From Vibrio coralliilyticus ATCC BAA-450 (GTDB taxonomy: Bacteria > Pseudomonadota > Gammaproteobacteria > Enterobacterales > Vibrionaceae): DNA of 64,000 nt. The translations under genes and the position numbers were made by a program. Where the stretch lies: positions 496,001 to 560,000 of the forward strand of contig NZ_ACZN01000016.1 of the NCBI RefSeq assembly GCF_000176135.1, in the 5' to 3' direction. Below, piece by piece: positions 1 through 7,700 of this stretch (positions within the stretch are counted from its first letter, which is position 1; every line of letters starts with the position of its first letter). Below the pieces are notes generated by a model. The model made no database searches. It worked only from the letters and a program-made list of their open reading frames with translations, and had not been told where the DNA came from.

Positions 1-1
1 T

Positions 2-2722
2 GAGTTACTGAGCAAGAAACCGAGCATGGCTGAGTGCGATACAGAGAAGCTGAATGTTGCAGCGCTTGATCTAGCTGGCACTCTACACTGCCAATCATTG
101 CCGAAGGTAAACCATTCTGATTTGGCTTATACCCTTTACACATCAGGCTCGACGGGTGTGCCAAAAGGGGTAGAAGTTGAACATGGTAGCATGGCGTATT
201 ATCTCGATTGGTTTAATCATGATTTATGGCCTGAAACTCAGGTAACCCTACCGCTCACCTCCTCTCTAAGCTTTGCGGCTGCGGTGACTCAATTGTTTGC
301 TCCTTTGCTACGTGGTGACACCCTTCATATTCTTCCTGAAGGTACTTTGAATAACCCGCAACGACTCTTTGATTGGTATCAGAACCGAACTAACACGGCG
401 ATCTACTGTGTCCCTACAATATGGAATGAATTACTCAATTACCGCTGCTCAGTCGATAGCGCGCTGTCTCTGCCTGAAACTGTTTTTCTATCCGGAGAAC
501 CTATCGGTGAAGACATTAAGCAACGTACGTTCGACAGCATCGAGAATGTGCGTTTGTTTAACCTATATGGCCCGACTGAAACCGTTGCAAACTGTGCGTT
601 TACTGAGTTAGAGCCAGACCAGCCCGTGACTATAGGCAAAGCGTTGGCAGGAAGTGAGTTGTTTCTACTCGATGAAAAGGGCGCATTAGTGACAGACGGC
701 AGCGTGGGTGAAATCTGTATATGCGGCCCGGGCGTGGCTCGCGGATACAGTCATCGACCTGAATTGAGCGCAGAGCGTTTCTTCTCTCATCGCGGCCATA
801 GCGCGCATCGCACCGGAGATTTGGGTCAGTTCAACGCAAACGGAGACATGGTGTGCCTGGGTCGCAAAGATCGTCAGGTGAAAATTCACGGAGTGCGAGT
901 TGAGTTGGGCGAAATAGAAGCCAATCTTCGTCAGCATAGTGAAGTAGCCGACGCTGCGGTGAAAATGGTCAATGGTGGGCTGGTGGCTTACTTGCTGACG
1001 GACAAAAAACCAAGTGCTTGGGATCTACGTGCTTTCCTTAGCGAGCGCTGCCCGAGCGCGATGATGCCCGCTCAATTTGTTTACCTTGAAAGCTTTCCAA
1101 AACTACCGAATGGAAAACTCGATAGCGCTCGTCTGCCCGAGCCTGCGCCAGTAAGGCCAGAGCTGAATTATGATCGCAGCGTACCCGCTAACGACCTTGA
1201 ACGGGACCTCGTAGACATCTGGCAAGAAGTGCTCGGTTTTAGTGGCCTAGGGGTTGATGATGACTTCTTTGACTTAGGCGGGAATTCCTTGCAGGCGATG
1301 CGTGCCAGAACCCTGATTCGACGCCGCCTCTACAGCGAGATAGATTTCAAGCTCTTTTTCAGCAATGCGACGCCGCGTAAATTGGCTGCGGTTGTACCTT
1401 ATTATCTGGCAGATGACTTGGATGACGCGACATCCACTCCAAATGAGAAGAATCAAGAAGCGCAATTCGAACCGCTCACATCGCAACAGGCTTACTTCCT
1501 GACGTTAGAACAAACCAGCGCTAACCCGAAAGCCTACCAGCCTGCGTTTTGTATTTACCTTGAAGGAAAGGCAAGTTCGGAGAGCGTGGAATGGTGCCTC
1601 AATCGGGTGTTGGCCAGCAACCCAATCCTGACTACTCAATTCGATCTCGATAACTTTACCGCTAAAGAAGGTGGCTATGGTGCAGGTAAAGTAGAGATTC
1701 CGCACCGCAAGGTTGAGCATGTGTCGGGCAAACTCAGTGAAATGTCGCATTGTGATTTGCTGGATATGGCAGACATGCCGGACATCGACATTGATAGAGA
1801 GCCGCCGATTCGCCTGGCGTTATTGAGCAATAGTGACGATGAGCATGTGATCGTTGTTCGTGTCCACCACGCTGTGTTTGACCATGATTCCATTGGCATA
1901 TTCTTTGAGCAATTTGTTCAAGCTTACCGCGCTTATATGGCAGGAGATTATGGTTTTGCCCAGCATCACCAACACCACTTGAGCTTGAAACAGCATCGCG
2001 GTGCGATGGTGGATGAAGAAAGCCAGATGCAATTTTGGTTGTCGAGATTGAATCGCTATCTGACAAAAGGAGCGGACAGTTCGTTGTACCCAAAAGCGGA
2101 TTACCCGTCACCACAAGGCTACGTTGTGGAACTTTCCCAGCCTTTCAGCCAAGCGATAAAAGACTTTGCGCACGCACACAATGCAACGGCGTATGTCGTG
2201 TTACTCACGCTGTTTAATCTCGTGTTAAACCACGAAACTCGTTATCACAACATAACGATTGGCTTGCCTGTCTCCAATCGAGCTCTTTGTCAGAACGATG
2301 GTCAGCTCGGCTGTTTCGTCAACATGGTCACCTACCACGAACAGGTTGATCAGGTGGATAGCGTTGTAGGCTTGATTGAAGCCAGCAGCAAAGCGATCTA
2401 CTCGTTGATAGAAAATCAGTCCGTGTCCTACCTAGAACTTGCTGATGAAATGCGAAGCAAAGGCTGGCTCGAGAAACTACGTTTCCCTGTCACGTTTAAT
2501 TATCTGTCTGCAATGCCGGAAGCTACAGAGGTGCAAGGCTGCCGCATGAAAGTTCAACACATCGCTGAGCAATCCGCTCGATGCGATTTGACTCTAACTG
2601 TCGATGACGGCGAGCAGTTGACCCTCAATTTCGATTATGAAAGCACGGCGTTTACCAAGCAGCAGATCACCTTGCTGGCAGAACAATACTTGGCTCTGAT
2701 TTCAGACACATTATCTCTGTAA
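2..2722 (+). CDS. Non-ribosomal peptide synthetase, A-T-C module (5' partial)
   Basis: Activates a substrate, loads it on its own carrier and condenses it with the next unit. The reading frame is open to the left edge, so the gene starts outside the window; the first in-frame ATG (26) lies inside the A domain. Numbered from that Met: A3 P-loop SGSTGVPKG near 40-48, YGPTE 181-185, RTGD 262-265, A10 Lys in PNGK 361-364, carrier motif LGGNS with Ser421, then a condensation domain from about 482 to the end. The C motif is HHAVFDHDS (His614, His615, Asp619), with His where Gly is usual. The A4 segment is FAAAVTQ, so the conserved pocket Asp (GrsA Asp235) is Ala. There is no A or T after the C domain; these are separate genes downstream. 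Confidence 0.9.
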   Translation, partial: ELLSKKPSMAECDTEKLNVAALDLAGTLHCQSLPKVNHSDLAYTLYTSGSTGVPKGVEVEHGSMAYYLDWFNHDLWPETQVTLPLTSSLSFAAAVTQLFAPLLRGDTLHILPEGTLNNPQRLFDWYQNRTNTAIYCVPTIWNELLNYRCSVDSALSLPETVFLSGEPIGEDIKQRTFDSIENVRLFNLYGPTETVANCAFTELEPDQPVTIGKALAGSELFLLDEKGALVTDGSVGEICICGPGVARGYSHRPELSAERFFSHRGHSAHRTGDLGQFNANGDMVCLGRKDRQVKIHGVRVELGEIEANLRQHSEVADAAVKMVNGGLVAYLLTDKKPSAWDLRAFLSERCPSAMMPAQFVYLESFPKLPNGKLDSARLPEPAPVRPELNYDRSVPANDLERDLVDIWQEVLGFSGLGVDDDFFDLGGNSLQAMRARTLIRRRLYSEIDFKLFFSNATPRKLAAVVPYYLADDLDDATSTPNEKNQEAQFEPLTSQQAYFLTLEQTSANPKAYQPAFCIYLEGKASSESVEWCLNRVLASNPILTTQFDLDNFTAKEGGYGAGKVEIPHRKVEHVSGKLSEMSHCDLLDMADMPDIDIDREPPIRLALLSNSDDEHVIVVRVHHAVFDHDSIGIFFEQFVQAYRAYMAGDYGFAQHHQHHLSLKQHRGAMVDEESQMQFWLSRLNRYLTKGADSSLYPKADYPSPQGYVVELSQPFSQAIKDFAHAHNATAYVVLLTLFNLVLNHETRYHNITIGLPVSNRALCQNDGQLGCFVNMVTYHEQVDQVDSVVGLIEASSKAIYSLIENQSVSYLELADEMRSKGWLEKLRFPVTFNYLSAMPEATEVQGCRMKVQHIAEQSARCDLTLTVDDGEQLTLNFDYESTAFTKQQITLLAEQYLALISDTLSL

Positions 2723-2731
2723 TGCGGAGTG

Positions 2732-2756
2732 TCTCCGGCTCGCAGGGAGCCGGAGA
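2732..2756 (+). other. Intercistronic GC-rich hairpin
   Basis: A perfect 10-bp inverted repeat (TCTCCGGCTC / GAGCCGGAGA) with a 5-nt loop lies between the A-T-C gene and the free-standing A gene. No T-run follows on either strand, so it is not a standard terminator. It may stabilise or punctuate the operon mRNA. Confidence 0.7.
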
Positions 2757-2789
2757 TGAATAACGATTAAATATGGGGAGATGAATACA

Positions 2790-4277
2790 ATGTCAAAATT
2801 GATCCACCGTCAGTTTGCTCATCAGTGCGCCAAAACACCGGATAATATCGCTCTGCGAAGTGACAGCGAAAACATCACATACCGCCAACTGGAACTGCGC
2901 GCCAATAATATTGCTCAGTCATTAATCCGCTCTGGCATTACATCAGGCGATGTTGTCGGCATCTACATGAATCGCTGCAATAACCTTGTTGCGACCATAT
3001 TGGGTATTTTGAAATCAGGGGCTTGTTACTTACCGCTCGATCCTTATTACCCAAGCGATCGCCTCGCTTATATGGCAGAGCACTCGGAAGCCAAACTGGT
3101 GATCACTGACAATTTGAATAGCATGGATTGGCTTAGCAATGATCTTCCAACGTTGGATGTGAATAGCATAGATTTTTCCAGCGCGACAACCCCAGACTTA
3201 CCGCAGGTAGACGAACAGAGCTTGTGTTACATCATGTACACTTCGGGCTCAACCGGTAAGCCTAAGGGCGTGATGATCGCGCATCATACGGTGGTGAATT
3301 ACCTCAACTGGATGCAAAATGCCTTTCAACTGACGACAAACAGCCGGGTACTGAATCAGACCACATTCAGCTTTGATATTTCAGTCTGGGAAATGTTCTG
3401 GCCTCTGATGACTGGAGCAAGCTGTGCACTGATTGCTGAAGACGCTAAGTATGACCCCGTGCTGTTGGCTGACTTCGTTGAGCAACATCAGGTCACTGTC
3501 GCCCAATTTGTGCCAACCGCACTGCGTATCATTGTCGATGCGGATGTACTGCAACAATGTACCTCGCTAGAGCATATCTTCTCTGGTGGAGAAGCGTTGC
3601 CGCAACGCTTGGTGGACGACCTTTCCGCGCAGTATCCGGGTCATATCCACAACCTCTACGGGCCGACAGAGGCCACCATCTTTGCCTGTCACTGGTACTG
3701 TCAGCCACAGTGCGTAGAAAAAGTTGTGCCGATTGGTCGCCCGATTCCACACGCAGAAGTGCTTGTCCTTGATGAAGATTTACAGCCGGTAAAACAAGGG
3801 CAGTGCGGTGAATTGTATTTGGCCGGAGACATTCTGGCGAAAGGTTACCTCAAACGTGCCGACCTTACTCAAGAACGCTTTGTAGATCATCCCCAGAGTG
3901 GAGAAAAAATGTATCGCACAGGCGATTTGGTGAGTACCCGAGAAGACGGCGCGTTACTCTTCCATGGCCGAACCGATTCACAAATCAAACTGCGAGGTCA
4001 CCGAATTGAGCTGGCTGAAATTGAAGCTCAACTACAAGCGATGCCCAGCATTTCTCACGCTGCAGTGATTGTGGATAGCAGCGATGACGGTAAGGCATCT
4101 TACCTGACTGCCTTTTATGTGCCCTCTCAGCAGTCCAACGTTGATGTGCAAGTGATCAAAGAACAACTGGCAAAAGTATTGCCTTACTACATGCAACCCT
4201 CCCGATATTACTCCGTTGATAGCTTACCCACGCTCCCTAATGGGAAAGTTAGCAAGTCAGCTTTAAACGCTCACTAA
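2790..4277 (+). CDS. Free-standing NRPS adenylation domain
   Basis: Single complete A domain that adenylates an amino acid and should load it in trans, probably on the carrier encoded next. Numbered from the upstream ATG at 2781: TSGSTGKPKG 154-163, A4 FDISVWE 198-204, SGGEAL 268-273, YGPTE 293-297, YRTGD 378-382 and the A10 Lys489 in LPNGK. Pocket residues aligned by eye to GrsA read D-I-W-Q-F-G-L-I-F-K, closest to the published glutamine-type code DAWQFGLIDK. The start at 2790 is preferred because GGGGAG touches the ATG at 2781 but lies nine bases before 2790. There is no C or T domain, so the module is split over three genes. Confidence 0.9.
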   Translation: MSKLIHRQFAHQCAKTPDNIALRSDSENITYRQLELRANNIAQSLIRSGITSGDVVGIYMNRCNNLVATILGILKSGACYLPLDPYYPSDRLAYMAEHSEAKLVITDNLNSMDWLSNDLPTLDVNSIDFSSATTPDLPQVDEQSLCYIMYTSGSTGKPKGVMIAHHTVVNYLNWMQNAFQLTTNSRVLNQTTFSFDISVWEMFWPLMTGASCALIAEDAKYDPVLLADFVEQHQVTVAQFVPTALRIIVDADVLQQCTSLEHIFSGGEALPQRLVDDLSAQYPGHIHNLYGPTEATIFACHWYCQPQCVEKVVPIGRPIPHAEVLVLDEDLQPVKQGQCGELYLAGDILAKGYLKRADLTQERFVDHPQSGEKMYRTGDLVSTREDGALLFHGRTDSQIKLRGHRIELAEIEAQLQAMPSISHAAVIVDSSDDGKASYLTAFYVPSQQSNVDVQVIKEQLAKVLPYYMQPSRYYSVDSLPTLPNGKVSKSALNAH

Positions 4278-4295
4278 TTAGAAGGTTCTAGCACT

Positions 4296-4571
4296 ATGTC
4301 GAATAACAAACCCAATATGACACCTGAAATTGAAAACCGTGTTCTCTCAATCTGGCAATCGGTTTTAGACGTTAAAAAAATTGCCCGAGATGAGAACTTC
4401 TTTGATGCAGGAGGCAACTCATTATTAATGAGTAAAGTACACAGGGAAATAAAAAGACAGCTTGGAATTCCGATTAATATTATCGAGCTATTTCAATGTC
4501 CTACAGTGGATTCGCTAAGTAAGAATATATCTAAAAAATACCCTCAGGTGTTATTAGAAAAATCGAATTAA
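4296..4571 (+). CDS. Free-standing peptidyl carrier protein
   Basis: 91-aa thiolation (PP-binding) protein. FFDAGGNSLL at 35-44 holds the phosphopantetheine-accepting Ser42, followed by the usual helix and a C-terminal helix near 65-80. It lies 18 bp behind the free-standing A gene and in front of the PKS gene, so it probably carries that A domain's residue between the upstream C domain and the KS. AGAAGG precedes the ATG at a good distance. Base composition is odd: counting 240 bases gives about 35% G+C, while a nearby stretch of the PKS gene counts 57%. Many AAA/ATA codons add to the contrast. This could mean separate acquisition or gene fission. Confidence 0.92.
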   Translation: MSNNKPNMTPEIENRVLSIWQSVLDVKKIARDENFFDAGGNSLLMSKVHREIKRQLGIPINIIELFQCPTVDSLSKNISKKYPQVLLEKSN

Positions 4572-4710
4572 AACTTCGCTAAATAGTTTTACCTAGAAGA
4601 CAAATTCATTTTATTCGCTGATTGAAACACTCCTTTCTGTTCAAAGGAGAGGGGCCGTTTTTCCCGAAATAAGTACAAATAAATACGACATACAACCCGT
4701 GAGGTAGCAT

Positions 4711-7700
4711 ATGAAAGACCAAGCAACACTGCGCGATAAAGATATAGCTATTATTGGCATGTCAGGCCGATTCCCTGGTGCAGAAGACATCACGACGTTC
4801 TGGAAGAACCTCGCTGAAGGGCTGGAAACCATCACAACATTTAGCGAACAAGAGCTTCGCGAGTCGGGTGTCGATGAAGAATTGATTGCCTCACCCAACT
4901 ACATTCCTCGCCGAGGTATTCTCGGCAACGCGCAACATTTCGATGCGCACTTCTTTGATATTACTCCTCGTGACGCGGAAATCATGGATCCTCAACACCG
5001 TGCGTTTCTGGAAAGCAGTTGGCATGCTTTTGAAGATGCGGGGTACGTGCCTTCGAGTTATCCGGGCAAAGTGGGTGTTTTTGGCGGTACAGGCACAGCG
5101 TGGCATTTAAACAAAGTCCATTCCCATCCGGGCGTCAGTCAGTTTGCCAGTGGCGCGTCTGTTGTGACCAATAACGATAAAGACTATGTCACAACGCGAG
5201 TCTCCTACAAGCTGGACTTAAAAGGGCCAAGCGTGAATGTGCAGACGGCCTGTTCAACCGCAATGGTGGCTGTGGTGATGGGGATTAACAGCCTATTAAG
5301 CCGTGAAAGTGACCTCGTAGTTGCTGGTGGTGTGTCTATCGATACACCGGAGCGCCGCGGCTACAAATACATGCAAGGTGGTATGGAGTCAGCGGATGGA
5401 CGCTGTTACGCGTTTGATTCTCGTGCCAATGGCACGGTGTTTAGCCGCGGTGTTGGTGCTGTGCTGCTTAAGCGTGTTAAGGATGCAGTCAAAGATGGCG
5501 ACCACATCTACGCAGTGATAAAAGGTGGGGCAATCAACAATGATGGTAGCCTCAAAGCGGGATTCACGGCACCGGGCATTGAGGGGCAGGTTGAAGTCGC
5601 GAAGCAGGCGATTTCCAACGCCGATATTGATGTAGAAAACATCCGCTTTGTTGAAGCGCATGGTACGGCGACAGCGTTGGGCGACCCGATTGAATTTTCG
5701 TCTTTGTCGCAAACCTTCCGCCACTTCACGGATAAAGAGCAGTTCTGTCGTTTAGGGTCAGTCAAAACTAACATCGGCCACACCGATGCTGCCTCGGGCG
5801 TTGCCAGTCTGATTAAAGCCTCAATGGCATTGGAATCCGGACAGCTGCCAGCTTCGCTGCATTATGCTGAGCCGAATCCTAACATTGAATTTGAAACCAG
5901 CCCGTTCGTAATGAACACCGAACTGACGGCATTTAAGCAGCAGGACAAGCCAAACAATGCCTTGGTCAACTCCTTTGGTGTCGGAGGTACTAATGCTTGT
6001 GTGATCCTTGAAGCGGCGCCCGAGACTCAACCGGGTGATGCGCATAACTCGCCACTCATGATCCCGTTCTCAGCTCGCAGTCGTAACGCATTGAATGAGA
6101 TGAAGAAGCGTCTAGCAAGTTACCTGACAGATAACCCAGATGCAGATGTTGCGGACGTGGCGTACACCATGCAGGTAGGCCGCAAACAGTTCGAATTTTC
6201 CACCTCGGTGGTTGGCAATGATCGTCAGGCAATCATTGAAGCGCTGGCTAAGCCTTCTCAGATTGTGTCTGGAAACAAATCCAAGCGACCAATGGTGTTT
6301 ATGTTCCCGGGGCAGGGCAACCAATATCCGAATATGTCTCGCGATCTTTACCAGACGTATCCGGTGTTTAAGCAGGCGATGGATCAGTGCTGCGAATATC
6401 TGCTGCCAATTCTAGAACAGGATCTGCGTGAGATTATCTTCCCGCAAGATGATCAAACCGCGGCTCGTATCAACGAAACTCAATTCACCCAGCCTGCGTT
6501 GTTCGTTGTTGAGTACAGCCTTGCTCAGCTTTGGATGTCATGGGGCATTCAGCCAGATGTGATGATTGGTCACAGTGTCGGTGAGTACGTGGCAGCATGC
6601 TTATCGGGTGTGTTCTCGCTTGAAGATGCGCTCAAAGCTGTCGCGATTCGTGGCAAGTTGGTTCAGGCTCTGCCGGCGGGCGCAATGTTAGCGGTTCTGA
6701 TGGAAGAAGCTGAGCTTACTGAGCGCTTATCAAACAGTGAACTGGATATCGCGGCGGTCAATTACCCAGAGCTCTGTGTGGTGGCGGGTGAGCTTGAAGC
6801 GATAAAAGCGTTCCAGTATGAGCTGGAAGAAGAAGGCATCTTCTGCAAGCACTTGGATACGTCACACGGTTTCCACTCAAGCATGATGGATCCTATGTTG
6901 CCAGCGTTCAAAGACGTGATCGATGGCATTGAACTGAATGCGCCGCAGATTCCGTTCGTCTCTTCAGTAAATGGCGAATGGATCAGTGACGAACTAGCGC
7001 AGGATAGCGACTACTGGGTTCGTCATGTGCGAAATCCTGTGCTGTTCTCGCATGCATTCAAAACCTTGATGGCCGATCATCAGGATGGCTTCGTGGCACT
7101 AGAAGTAGGGCCGGGCCGTTCTTTGGAGTCTGCGGCGAAGCAACACTTCCGTGAAGAAGATGGTTCGAATGCCGATATCTTCTCCTCTTTGCCTACGGCC
7201 AAAGAAGTAGAGATTTCCGGTGAGTATTTCATCTCAATGCTTGGTGCTTTATGGGCGCACGGCGTCGAGATTGACTGGTCATCTTACTATGGTGGTGAGC
7301 GCCGACGTCGCCTGCCTCTGCCGGGCTACCCGTTCGAGCGAAATGAATTCAAACTGCCTGAACTGAAAACAGGTATTGCTGAAAGCCTATCAAGCAACAG
7401 TGCGGAAGCCGGTTTGAAACGCAAGAAAACCGATGTTGGTGACTGGTTCTATATGCCTGCGTGGAAGCGAACCATTCCTGCTGACTTCATGCCGAGCAAG
7501 CAAACTCAAGATGAAAATGATTGTTGGGTGGTTTTCGCTGACGAATATGGTGTGGCTGATCAGCTGCATGCTCAGCTTCTGGCATCAGGCCAGCAAGTGG
7601 TGACTGTGTTCAAAGGCGTCTGCTATCAGGAGAATGTCGTCACCAGCGACAGCGCGAAGAGCTTTGTCATTGACCCTACCTCTCGTGAAGACTACATCCG

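Noticed and set aside
4630..4662. Hairpin CTCCTTT/AAAGGAG before the PKS gene as a terminator
   Set aside because: The T-run is eight bases away from the stem, and an operon break here would separate the split module.
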